Shown: one piece after another, positions 11,215-21,562 of the stretch
Position numbering within the stretch: position 1 is the stretch's first letter
Layout of the letters: every line of letters starts with the position of its first letter
Notes under the pieces: generated by a model
Databases searched by the model: none
Seen by the model: only the letters and a program-made list of their open reading frames with translations
Told to the model about the DNA's origin: nothing
Translations under genes and position numbers: made by a program
From: Norana najaformis
Taxonomy: Eukaryota; Annelida; Clitellata; Crassiclitellata; Hormogastridae
Assembly: GCA_964023275.1 (NCBI GenBank)
Contig: OZ029919.1
Location: forward strand, 32,643,561 to 32,707,560
Length of the DNA stretch: 64,000 bases
Direction of reading: 5' to 3'

Positions 11215-11289
11215 GGTTTGACTGCAAAATGATGGGGGTGGACTAAACTGGAATTTATTCAGCGTTCACCTCTGGATGATCGTTGAACC
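11215..11289 (+). promoter_or_regulatory. SECIS element (Form 2) of selenoprotein L
   Basis: The element has all SECIS parts. Helix I: GGTTTGAC (11215-11222) pairs with GTTGAACC (11282-11289). Internal loop, then the quartet ATGAT (11229-11233) opposite GGAT (11274-11277), giving U.U, G.A and A.G pairs. Helix II: GGGGGTGGAC (11234-11243) pairs over 10 positions with GTTCACCTCT (11264-11273), including three G.T wobbles. Unpaired AAA (11245-11247), then an apical mini-stem CTGGA/TTCAG (11248-11262). It lies 455 bases after the selenoprotein L stop on the same strand. It would recruit SBP2 and eEFSec to recode both UGAs. Pairing was checked by hand only. Confidence 0.85.
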
Positions 11290-11436
11290 CAGATCGGCTG
11301 TGATACTCTCGGATCATAGACAAACGATCTACATGTTAATTACATTGGGCATTATGGAGGACAGCTCAGTCAATTAGAAAGATTGGTGGCAAATGTGCTT
11401 AAGTTTGGCAGGAATTTTAAGGAGTGGTTATTTTAA

Positions 11437-11785
11437 ATGATCAACTTCGATCTTGTGGATTGTGATCCACCTTGATCGTGTTGAACATGATAAACCATGA
11501 CCTTGTTCTGACCAACTTTGATCCTGTTGAATTTTTACAAGAACAGACTAAAACAGACCGTTAACTCTCTTCAAACTTTGTTTACTGTTTCAAATGTTTA
11601 TTGACCCCTTTTGCTTTCATTTATCGTTGAGAACTTGAGAATTATAACCTTGTTTTGCAATAGACCAGAAACCTGAATACAACGTGTTCATTAACTAGTA
11701 ATGGAGGCTATTATGTTAAATTGATGAAGCAGTTGCCATGGAAGTCTCAAGATGTGATTAGCAAGTCTGTTGCAAATGCTTGCAA
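11437..11785 (+). repeat. Unclassified dispersed repeat with conserved reading frame (copy 1)
   Basis: This segment matches the reverse complement of 23731-24038. Shared blocks include TTGATCCTGTTGAATT, CTCTTCAAACTT, CATTTATCGT and a long near-identical end, GTTGCCATGGAA through TCTCAAGATGTGATTAGC to GCAAATGCTTGCAA. The end translates in both copies as LMK(Q/R)[12 protein letters not shown] then VANACN. The family is unknown to me; a transposon coding remnant is likely. Confidence 0.6.
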
Positions 11786-13689
11786 TGTCCTGAGGGTCTT
11801 AGCTTTGCACACTCGGAAGATGCATGTGGTTGTCAATGCCTGTATACCTGGCCCCATTAGCTCCGTCAGTACCAGCTTTGCGACATGATACCACTGTAAA
11901 TACGTATATTTACGTAGCATAATTACAATGTACAGTCGAGCAAAGAATTCCATTTAAAATCAGTCTTGTCGTTCACAAAGTACTACATTCAGCCAAACTA
12001 TGTTCACCCCTCACACTAACAAAGACTGCACTCGAGCAATGGATGCTGTGACTAGCAAGGCCAGGTATAAAGGCATTTACAAATTCACACAGCTAAGGGT
12101 GCATGACGAAGACCCACGGGACATTTAAAAATACGTAAATCGCCGAAACTTCCCAGTGACATGTAAAAGCTGCGTGAAGGAAACCATTACTTAAGCATTC
12201 ACCTATGCTTAATCAAATCAGGTCACAAGAGCCAAGTTTGGAAGTCAGTTTTAGTGACAAGTTGAAATTTAGAAAGAAGCCATGAGATTGTATCGGCATG
12301 TAGGGCCATCACACACACGCGCACACAAACACACGTTACTTCACAGGGCGAGGACTGAAGAGAATGCGAATTATTGATCTAACATCGATTTTGTCACTTT
12401 GATGACTGGCATGCATGACTAGCTACCAACAGAATGCGCCTATGCACGAAGCTTAGTAAGACAAGAAGTCAAAACAGGTCTGAACAGCTCAATCGTGACA
12501 GACCCATATTAGGCCATAATTAGGGGTAGTTCCTCAGTTAAACGACAGCTTATGGCATCAAAGGCCGTTGCCGTCGCCCTTCTCCTTTATCCAGGCCTGG
12601 GACTGGCACTACCCACAAACAACGGTGCCCTCATTTTGTAGGATTCTTCTCATAAAACGCATCAGGCAATAATCTTGGTGTACAGCCTGCTAGTACTGTG
12701 TTGTCTGTCTTCGCAATCAAAAATGTATGTCCACGTGCAATCAAAACTCATCAGTCTAATGTGCCTATAGTAATTAGCTCGACGATAGTTTTAGTAAGTA
12801 TACATTTTTAATATATTCAAGAGTCCATATATTGAAAAGTTTCTTTGAAACGTTAATATTAATCAATTCAGTTGTATTAGAATTAATACAGTGTAGCATG
12901 TTGTCCGATTTAATTTGTTGTTGCTGTTCGGTGGCAGTCTTCCATCTCTTGCCTCCGTGTCCCGAGACTATTCGCCTTCCATCCCTCCGTTCTTCTTCAT
13001 CGAGTCTCCCCCAGGCACAGGATGACAAATTCACACAACACAAAACGTATGAATTGGGTTTATGGGATTTTACTCCGCGACAGGGACCCAATTGAACGAA
13101 CACACGAGCTTACGGGTTTTACACCGCGCCAGAGGCTTCGTGAGTTCGTACAATTACCAATAAACGCCGTTTCGCTTATATAGTATCCAGCAAAATAATA
13201 CTTAAATAAAGGTGTCTAAATGGGACTGATTATGCGCCAAAACAAGCAATTGAGAACCTATAAAATTAAACAGTTTTATTCATGATATTAATAAAATGAA
13301 ACTAAAAAGTTTATGCGGCCTAATTACTAAACTACTATCAGATTAAACGTAAATTTAATAAAAATTAATTTCTAAAAATCCAAAACAGATAAAGCGGCGG
13401 AAGCGTGCACATAAGCGCGGAACTTAATGGGCGTGTTAACACGTCCCACAACTGGTAAGCTGGGAGGCTACGGACGTGTATACACGTCCCTCAGGTATCA
13501 ACTGTTTCTAGTCAGTTCAGCGCCCCAATAATATTTCCTGCCGCATAGTAGTAAGCGTGGACATATGCTGCCACCTACCGAATGCATGTAAACTTATTTT
13601 GGACACTCGGGCTCCGTATATCACATATATGCCGAAGACTGAATGGACCAAATGGGCTAATTTTTAGCCTTATTACGCAAGACTGTGAA

Positions 13690-13860
13690 ATTCATCGAAT
13701 TGGTACAGAAAGGTGGTCCTACAGATGATTTATATGGCTGTAGCAGATGCATACCTTCTCTACAAGAAGCTTGATGGAACTAGACACTGGTCGATCTTCG
13801 GCTGTGAAGCCAAGATCTACCAGAGACAGTCGCACCATCAATGGTCTTCAAGCATCATAA
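13690..13860 (+). mobile_element. piggyBac-type transposase remnant
   Basis: The plus strand reads NWYRKVVLQMIYMAVADAYL then LYKKLDGTRHWSIF. This fits the piggyBac (DDE_Tnp_1_7) segment KWYKKxxxHLLDMAVVNAYxLYKK. The frame is closed by stops just upstream and there is no DDD catalytic region, so it is a fragment. A perfect 18-bp palindrome at 13472-13489 and a near-palindrome at 13429-13447 lie 200-260 bp upstream and may belong to the same element (inference). Confidence 0.55.
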
Positions 13861-14137
13861 GGCTTCGGACCCGTTCAGACTCAGTGGACAGCCCTATTTG
13901 GATGTTAGCCCAGCAACTGCAACCAAAGCAGGACCTTGTGTAGTACTATGTTACATGTTGAATGTGATTTCTAGGTGCCCTTGAGTGAGGCAGTAAGATA
14001 AACACATAAAAGGAACAGTTAATTTTGATTCTTTGAACAAAAAGATGGCAAAAAGAATGAATAAAAATTTCCACAATTTTATGGTTTTTGGCCTATATTA
14101 GCCGCACCTAGATAAGAAATGGGCCAGCGATCAGTGT

Positions 14138-14262
14138 GTTAAATGGCGTGACCTCCATTCGAACTGGTCAGCGGTGGTCAATTATATTACTCAATAAATT
14201 CATTTTAAAAATGAGCGGGGCCAGGACCATACGGTCGCTATAGAAAGACATGTACATTTTAC
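14138..14262 (-). repeat. Short interspersed repeat, family B (copy 3, antisense)
   Basis: Reverse complement of the 656-785 family: TTAAATGGCGTGACC, TCAATAAATTCATTTT, GAGCGGGGCCAGGACC, ATACGGTCGCTATAGAAA. It lies about 330 bp upstream of the Rieske gene start. Confidence 0.7.
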
Positions 14263-14804
14263 AATTAGCCTAAACGAAAGGAATAAAGCACGGAAAGTTC
14301 ATAATTGGACAACAGTCTAGTTTGCTTTTCGTTTAGCTTGTTAGAGAGCAGTGAAGAAGATTCAGTCGACTGGAGTTTAGGCATTCGTCTGAAAATTGAT
14401 TTGCTATAAACGTGTGAAACGTTGTTTCCATTACACAAACTACTTAGCCTACGATGAAGCTTTGTGTTGTTCTGTTGTATTGATTAGCATCAAATTGCGT
14501 TGCATACGTTGCACAGAGTATTGCGACACCTGTCGAACAGATCATATTTCAGTTTAGGCATCATTCGACAGAAGCGCCACCTGGCGAATGGTTGGTGAAG
14601 CGAGTGACTTACGTAAACGCCGTTGTGCTCATCTGGCGGGGATTACTCCCGAGGGAAAAGAAAGAGGGCATCTCGTTCTCATCTTCATATCGCAGCAGAA
14701 CACTTTCTACCCCGTGGACGGAGTCTGCGGCCATATGGGTAAGCCAGACTGATGCTAGAGTTAATGGTGTTGGTTCATTTTTCACAGATCCTCTACTGAC
14801 ACCC

Positions 14805-14807
<3 letters not shown>

Positions 14808-14854
<47 letters not shown>
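14808..14854. repeat. (TC)n microsatellite
   Basis: About 23 TC units in the first intron of the Rieske gene, 70 bases after its exon 1 donor. Confidence 0.95.
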
Positions 14855-14857
<3 letters not shown>

Positions 14858-15097
14858 TATCCGTAACTGTAATAGAATATTTGCATAGCGCCTATCAGAC
14901 CTTCTCAGAGACTGTGTGTCAGTCAGCCACTCAATCCGTCATTCAGTCTGTCTGTCTGTCTGCTTGTCTGTCTGTCTGTAGAACACTCACCATGTGCATG
15001 TGTTTCTACTGCTGCAGGTGGTCCACTGTACGAAGGGGACATTGAAGATTACAAAGGCCGGCCTCACATCATGTGTCCGTGGCATGGATACCCCTTT

Positions 15098-15403
15098 CAT
15101 ACCCCAACACTTCACCTCTTTCAGTTTCTGCGCAGGTCTTTCACTCAAGACTGAAAACACTTCTTTACCAAAAATCTTATCCTGATTCTTCCTCTTCCCA
15201 TTGTCTCTCTTCTCGCTTTCAATTTCAAACATTATACACCGTAGCTGTCCGACTGTCTGACTGCCCGACTCCTGGATCTTGACCTGGAACCGAACCCTTT
15301 TGCCTAACGATTTTGTTTTGACTGAGCGCCTGTGAATAAGCTGGTTCCCGAGACTTAGCTTTCGTTGGGCGCTGTAGAAATCTCGAGATTACGATTACGA
15401 TTT
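15098..15403 (+). mobile_element. 5'-truncated non-LTR retroelement inserted in the Rieske coding exon
   Basis: The insert (15098-15400) plus a repeated TTT (15401-15403) interrupts the codon series CCC-TTT / GAC-GTT. It begins in a retroelement ORF C-terminus (another frame gives PLSVSAQVFHSRLKTLLYQK then SYPDSSSSH) and continues with GGATCTTGACCTGGAACC, GACTGAGCGCCTG and GGCGCTGTAGAAATCTCGAG. It ends in GATTACGATTACGA. Closely related tails sit at 20390-20935 and 59490-59685 (+) and at 2817-2992, 45633-45775 and 50828-50995 (-). TTT on both sides may be a minimal target-site duplication or microhomology. Confidence 0.85.
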
Positions 15404-17174
15404 GACGTTCAGAATGGACTCAGCAACATTGGTCTTCAGGTAGAACCCATGTTTATCATTCATTTATATAGCACCCCTATTTAAGTCAATGACACCAATA
15501 CTTACATGACGTATATAGTCCCAGTGTGAAGAATCAGTTGATGGTTCTAAGCAGTAGCTAGCTAGTGCATAAAAGACTCGTCTTTGTATTCAGAGACCTA
15601 GTCCAGTGAACACATTCTTTTGGCTGAAGCACACATGCGACAATAACAATTCAACAACTGGATGACCTTTCTTTCTAGCCAGGTTCCTCTGCCTGACCAG
15701 TGGATTTTGACTGAACTTCTCCAGCGTATTGTGATTTTTTTACTGTAGTTTCACTTGAAACGCCTTTTGCATTATGATAATGGCAATATGGAAATCATCT
15801 GGTTAGATTAGATTTTATAGACCAACAATGAATTGTCAATTCCACACAATGTACCAGGAGTTGAACTTGAGACACAATGCATTAAAGGTTAACCCATTAA
15901 CCAGATTATCACAGCTCTACAAAGATCATGCTTTAGAAAATGTTATTCATTCATGTTACACAAAGAAAAAGCATTTATCATACATATTATATAAAATACT
16001 AATTATAATAATTAAGAATGTACTACTTATTATGAATTAATAATTTATAATATAATAACATATAATATAATTAATATCTAAATAATTAATAAATAATACA
16101 TAGTTATCAATTATTTAAGTACTGAAAAGCAACTCACAATCCAACAATCGACAGCAAAATTAAAGCCTTAAAGATAACTTTTACACTGAAACAATCTGCA
16201 GTGACATCAATTAACTACAATTTTAAAATTAAAAGATTTAAACAATGAGGCCAACAATATATTGAAAATTAATCCCTGAATAAATAGTGAATGCTTGAAT
16301 TTATCAATCAAACACAACCAGCAGCTTCTATTCCTTCTGTTGTCGGTAAGAACTTCTGTTTACTATAAGTCTTAGCTAATGTCCTTCACAGTTTAATTTA
16401 GCCTGGATTGGCAAAGACACAGGCAGAAACACACCGACAAAGAAGGCAAACATTTCACAAAGGAACTTACCAAAGGAGAACTTTAAAAATCAGTTGGTTT
16501 TCCTAGAAAATGCACTGAAAAACTTCAAAGACAAGTTTTACTGAAGAGACTGAAAAAGCAAAATCACTACAGCTACTTTGTGTACGCTAGCGTACATTCT
16601 TCATACATGTACATACAAGAACACAGCCTAAAATTTGAAATGTGCATGCACCAGTAATGTACTGAGAATGTACTCATATATGTGCTTTTGGTGTACATTA
16701 TATGCACAACGTAAGGAGTACAATTTTACATGTACAAATATAATCTACTAAAGTGTACATACAGTGCACATCGATAGGTGTTCATACATAGCGCTTTTGA
16801 GAGATGCTTGAAAGGCGCTATATAAATGCTTGTTACATTACATTACATACATTACATAGATGTACATACAATAAACACAATTTTACTTGTGCACATGCAG
16901 TTCAACCTGAAATTGTGACATCAGATAAAAAGTGAACTGAAGATATGCTGAAGATACTCAGTAAAGTTGTTTATTTCGCAGCAAACTGTATATGACGTCA
17001 GAGAAGAAGATGGAAAAGATTACGTTCTCTACGATCGCAAGCTCACAGTCAAGACAAGCTGACTCTTTAACAGCCATTTTCTTTCCACTTTCCCAACATT
17101 TAGTTCAAAGGACCAGCAATCCATCAGTAATTTTCCTCCATCCATTCATTCCTCTATGTACCAATCTGCCACGA

Positions 17175-17405
17175 GCCTTCAACCCATTAATCCATAAACC
17201 TGGAGCCCTCAACCCATTAATCCATAAACCTGGAGCCCTCAACCCATTAATCCATAAACCTGGAACCCTCAACCCATTAATCCATAAACCTGGAGCCCTC
17301 AACTCATTAATCTATAAACCTGGAGCCCTCAACCCATTAATCCATAAACCTGGAGCCCTCAACCCATTAATCCATAAACCTGGAGCCCTCAACCCATTTG
17401 TTCAT
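17175..17405 (+). repeat. 30-bp minisatellite in the Rieske gene 3' region
   Basis: Eight units of 30 bp (AACCCATTAATCCATAAACC plus TGGAGCCCTC) start about 110 bases after the Rieske stop at 17062. The last unit is diverged (AACCCATTTG). The in-frame NPLIHKPGAL translation is a by-product of the unit length, not a protein. The rest of 17406-17908 shows a retroelement-type tail (GGCACTATATAAATGTTCTG near 17521) and no gene. Confidence 0.9.
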
Positions 17406-17908
17406 CAACCTGAAACAATTGCATAACCTGCCCAACACAAATCTAACAGAAGCGTTAAATGAAGAATGTTTTTTTTCTGCAATATATCCAGATCTTGACT
17501 CTGTCGTCTTTTTATGGAAGAGGCACTATATAAATGTTCTGAATATCAGTGGATGGATGGATGAGTGCATGGGAGGATGGATGGATTGATAGAACAAATG
17601 AAACAGTAGTCTGGCTTATTTTCATTATGCTGCTTTTTTGCATTGCTGTAATATTTTACATTTAGTTTTACATCACACTTACATACTTAAACTGAAAATC
17701 TTTTCACCATCACATTCCCACATCTGAACTGTATATCATCTCATTCCATGCATCTTTTTTACAGTCTCTGACATCACAGCTTATTTAAGTGAAAGAATAT
17801 TAAAATCACGCCTAGCCAAGTCTCTGTACAGCACATGATCTTACTTCTAATAATTCTGTTCAAATTCACAATTAAATTTGCAAAAAGCAGCTAGCTTTTA
17901 TGAAAGAA

Positions 17909-20221
17909 TCAGTCCTTTGGCAGCATACTGCAATAGTTGGACAGAGGTGGCTGGAACTTGAGGTTCTCCCATTGCTCAGTGAACTCGTTGTAAGTCAGTG
18001 CATCTGCTTTTTCACCTGTCGTGCATTTTCTTTCCAGAAACATTGCTACACAGAATTAAAATGGCAGTAAACACAATTCTTTAAATTTATTTAAAATTAC
18101 ACGCCAAGGAAATAGTAATTCTTTGCGACAGTTAGTGCTTACATACAAGTCTCTGTATGCCATGACAGAAACTTACTAGTATTTCTGCTTCACTTGTGCC
18201 TCCTTGTGAACTAAGCTACAAATGAGTACATTGACTATACACCACTGATGGTAACTGCTGAGGACTGGCCACCTACACTCAAAAGTTGGGCTATAAGACT
18301 GAAGCTGCCAACACTTCATAACCATGGCTTCCTCAGAGGGTTAGCTTGAGAGACAACTCTTCTTTTTTCTGTGATCATACTTGTTACCGTCATTCCAAAC
18401 CTGATGTTTACACCTCCAGTGAGCTACTGATGCTGCCAGTGTCCCAAAAAACCACAAACCAGATGACTCAACTACCTGAATAGCACCATCGCTTACCACT
18501 CTTGGACCGGCATACCAATATTGAGAGACATACATACAAACACGCATGCATACATACACACTGGGAACATACATAAACACACATGCATGTATCCTTGTAT
18601 GTCAATGATGAAACCAACAACACAATGACAGATTCAGACAGCGACAGTGGGCCATATACGATGCACCTCACTGAATTTATTTCGACTGAGCAGTTGTTGA
18701 TCAGCTGGTTCCCCGTGGCTGTGTTTTTGTGCCAAAAAATACAGACTTTATAATGACAAAAAAACTACGTTTACCTAAGACTTCTCTCGGTGGCAACGAG
18801 ATACTTCGATCCCAAGGCATGAGTTCGATATTCAGCAGCTCTCTGATCTTCTGTGTTATCGTCTGAAAAAGAATAGCATCGTGATGTACTACCACGTTCA
18901 CAATAAACCCTTTGAGACATTCCTAAAAGGTGCTGCGTAAATGTTCACATACATACAAACATTTTCTATTGTGCAGATAGGTTGGCGTCCTTGTTTGCTG
19001 TAGGAATCTATGCACTTTAACCTTTATGCTATAGTAGGTAGGTAAGTAAGCAAGTTACCTTATAATAATGAAATAAAGCAGATTTAGTGGCAATGAGCGT
19101 GTGAATCATGAAGAAATAGTAGTACAGAACTACTCTTACTAATGCAGTACTAGTTAGTGTTAGTGTAAGATGTTTCTGTTGTGCACATGTGACAATCATT
19201 CTGTGTGCGTACGTATCCACATTTGCACGTATGAATGCACGTATCAGGACATCAAACAGCACCTCTTAAGTAGAAGTGTTAGTGGCAGTCAGTTTTGTGA
19301 TTTTCTATAGTTCTGGTTAACTCAGTGTGAAGATTTTATCTGCTTTATATTTAACAAAGATAACAGACTTTGTATTGTTTTAGTGGACAGTACATAAAGA
19401 AATAACTACCACTAACATACATGATTAAATCACTTGAATACATATCAGTAGATTTTGTGGTTGCATTCTAGCTTAAATCAGTTTACTAGTTTTATTAACT
19501 TGTTCGTACAAACTGAACAGCTTAGGTAATATACTTGTGATTACTTACTAACATTCACTGTATCTGACATCTTACCTTGATGTGATCAAAGTCGTAGATT
19601 CCAATCTTTGGCAGAGATGACGCTTCGATGAGAATCAGGCGTCGACCAGTAATACAGTTTGATACAAAGCAATCCTAGAAAATAAAATCATGAAAATAGC
19701 AATTTAAGCGATTCTGCAAATCAAATTCCACAACTTTCACTCATTCTGCGATGGTTCGATGGGCCATAGTGGAAAAGTGGCCTGAACCAACCACTTTAAT
19801 AATTTCGAAAACATATAAAGTTTCTCTTCAAAAAGCGCTATACAAATATTAATTACAATAACAAAACCGTCTGCCCTGACAGCCACGTTAGTTGGGTCCC
19901 ATTCTAGCCACCAGCGGCACATTGTGGGTCCAATTAATGTGGTCCAGTGCGGAGTAGACTTGTTACTAGTTCCGCGCAAACCATTCGTGAAACAGTGCAT
20001 TTCCAAACTGTGACAGAGAGTGGTAGTAAAATGGCCCCAACAGTTAAAACAGATCGCAAAGTTTTTATACTAACACGATAAATGGAAAATCCGATGGATT
20101 CAACCCAGTCGCCCACTTGATCGCTTGTCCATTGCAGACACTCAGTTAATTTGCTGTCGAGTTCAGCGACTTCTTCCGCACCGTCATCGCTAAAATCTAC
20201 CGAGTCGTCGTCATCGCTCAT
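17909..20221 (-). CDS. SAMD15-like SAM-domain protein
   Basis: Role: SAM domains mediate protein-protein binding; the function of SAMD15 is not established. Four minus-strand exons with consistent phases: 20075-20221, 19576-19674, 18775-18862, 17909-18045 (TGA); 156 codons. The N-terminus is acidic (MSDDDDSVDFSDDGAEE). The SAM domain spans about residues 28-95: LQWTSDQVGDWVESIGFSIY, then DCFVSNCITGRRLI, LPKIGIYDFDHI and ITQKIRELLNIE. The stretch after it, WDRSISLPPREVLG, followed by C-terminal DALTYNEFTEQWE, is what ties it to human SAMD15 (RSISLPYRDIIG). Human SAMD15 is several times longer because of an N-terminal extension absent here. The gene is tail-to-tail with the Rieske gene and starts 1.3 kb from EXOC1 on the other strand. 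Confidence 0.85.
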
Positions 20222-21562
20222 CTTGACCGAATTTTAAATAATTCTGCTGTATTTCTTAAATAATTTGTGATTTATCCCGCTTTTCTCGTTTGTAACTTTC
20301 GCGTTCATCTGCATTAGTGGTTGCTAAGCGCATGACGTCACGTAAGTTTCCCAAGGTACAAGGTTTTATCACTTACCTATAACACACTTCAATCCTCCCA
20401 ACCCTCCTATCTTCGACAGCTATTTACAATCTAACCACTCCGTTCGACGCGCTCCTCGTCTGCCCTAACACTTGTCCACCTTCCTGTCATTTCATCAATA
20501 AATTTTGAAATCGCTCCTTAGCCATAGCTGCTCCACCCCTCTGGAATAAACTGCTGCCAGGATCATGACAGTAAACGGATCCATCTTACGAACACACCTT
20601 TACTTCACCCCTTGCAATCTCTCTGCATGTCTTCCACTCAAAAATTGAAAACATACCTGTTTCGCAGATCCTATCCTGATTCCTCTTCTTCCCTTATCTA
20701 TCTTGCAGATTCGATTGCAAACATAACCCACCTTAGCCGTCTGACTGCCTGCCTGCCTGCCTGCCTGCCTGCATGCCTGCCTTACTCTTGGATCTTGACC
20801 TTGAACCGAACCCTTTTGCCTAACGATTTTGTTTTGACTGAGCGCCTGTGTATGAGCTGGTTCCCGCGACTTGGCTTTCGCTGGGCACTGTAGAAAGTTG
20901 AGATTGCGATTACGATTACCATTAGATGTCACTAACGTAGCGTTATACAGAGCCTGCAAATGGTGACTCACTGTAAATCTATACTTTTGCTGTGCGGCCA
21001 AAACAGTGCTAATTAAAACCACAGGAGCGGTGTCTGTGTGTTGAAATTTCTAACGCCTACAAACTCCTGCGTGATTTTGGAGTTTATTTACCTTCATGCG
21101 GTCTTAAGCAAGTAGTTTTTCGCAAGAAACTAGGTAGTCTGTTGAGAACGCGATTGCTACGTTCCGCCCATTCTACTGTAGTTTATGTAGCGCATATTGT
21201 AGGAAGACATAAGCAAAATGCCTTTCTGTTGTAAAACTGGAAGCCTGTATGACTACCTAGTATACCGACTACCTTTACCGCTGTTATTAAAATTACAACA
21301 ATTTATTGAACAGAAATGACCGGCTATAGTGTAGAGAGATCAGTTACATAGTCTTTCTTTGCAACTTGCAGAAACTCTTGAATATTTACCTGTAAAATAC
21401 CGTAATACAGCTAACTCATAGCAGCTGTGGCTGTACTGATAACTCATAGTAGCTGTGGCTATAATTAAAGTTTTGATTAACAAGACTGTTGTTGTGTTTA
21501 TTCAGAAATATCATAAAAATTCAAAAGAATTCTGGTGTGAGTAAATTCTAACAACGAAGACA
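20222..21562. other. Divergent intergenic region between the SAMD15-like gene and EXOC1
   Basis: Both genes should have promoters here. A family A retroelement tail fills 20390-20935. The part nearest EXOC1 (20940-21562) shows no recognisable repeat or gene apart from a small direct repeat near 21415-21455 (AACTCATA(G)(C/T)AGCTGTGGCT twice). Confidence 0.5.
20390..20935 (+). mobile_element. Non-LTR retroelement 3' end, family A (longest copy)
   Basis: Degraded ORF C-terminus (CTGCTCCACCCCTCTGGAAT for the usual AP.LWN motif, then STQKLKTYLFRRSYPDSSSS). A CTGC-repeat patch (about 20737-20780) follows. Next comes the family tail: TGGATCTTGACCTTGAACCG, GACTGAGCGCCTGTG, CACTGTAGAAAG and ATTGCGATTACGATTACC. 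It is the best local reference for the element that broke the Rieske gene. Confidence 0.75.

Larger units (their letters stand above)
11290..14587. other. Gene-poor intergenic stretch with transposon remnants
   Basis: No gene is recognised. The stretch holds a dispersed repeat at 11437-11785 whose inverted partner is at 23731-24038, and a CA-rich patch near 12308-12335. A short dispersed repeat at about 12537-12585 resembles 1862-1907. Then come a GGACGTGTATACACGTCC palindrome (13472-13489), a piggyBac fragment (about 13690-13860) and a family B repeat (14138-14262). Open frames on both strands at 12774-13103 mirror each other and show no domain. The last few hundred bases should contain the promoter of the Rieske gene. 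Confidence 0.5.
14588..17062 (+). pseudogene. RFESD-like Rieske [2Fe-2S] protein gene, exon 2 split by a retroelement
   Basis: Family role: soluble Rieske-domain protein binding a 2Fe-2S cluster through two Cys and two His; function poorly known. Exons: 14588-14738, 15018-15439 (interrupted), 16982-17062 (TGA). Exon 1 ends in the first ligand pair C-G-H (VDGVCGHMG); exon 2 gives GPLYEGDIEDYKGRP then CPWHGYPF with the second pair. The frame is cut after TTT (15097) by 303 foreign bases. It resumes exactly in phase at 15404 with DVQNGLSNIGLQ, and exon 3 reads QTVYDVREEDGKDYVLYDRK to the stop. Without the insert the gene encodes 115 residues, shorter than human RFESD mainly at the N-terminus. 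With it, translation ends about 18 codons into the element. No GT-AG pair would remove the insert cleanly. It could be a null allele still intact on another haplotype. Confidence 0.85.

Noticed and set aside
12552..12641. Short frame with signal-peptide look (MASKAVAVALLLYPG)
   Set aside because: It overlaps a dispersed repeat also found inverted near 1862-1907 and as a variant near 38150; 29 codons, no splice or homology support.
12774..13103. Open frames on both strands (109 and 87 codons)
   Set aside because: Mirror frames over the same low-complexity Ser/Cys-rich bases, no domain, no splice context; probably repeat-derived.
15018..15439. That the 303-bp insert in the Rieske gene is an ordinary intron
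   Set aside because: No GT at the left join and no AG at the right join; the insert ends in a retroelement GATTACG tail with TTT on both sides.
16992..17426. 144-codon plus-strand frame with NPLIHKPGAL repeats
   Set aside because: It overlaps the last Rieske exon in another frame and then runs through the 30-bp minisatellite; not a protein.
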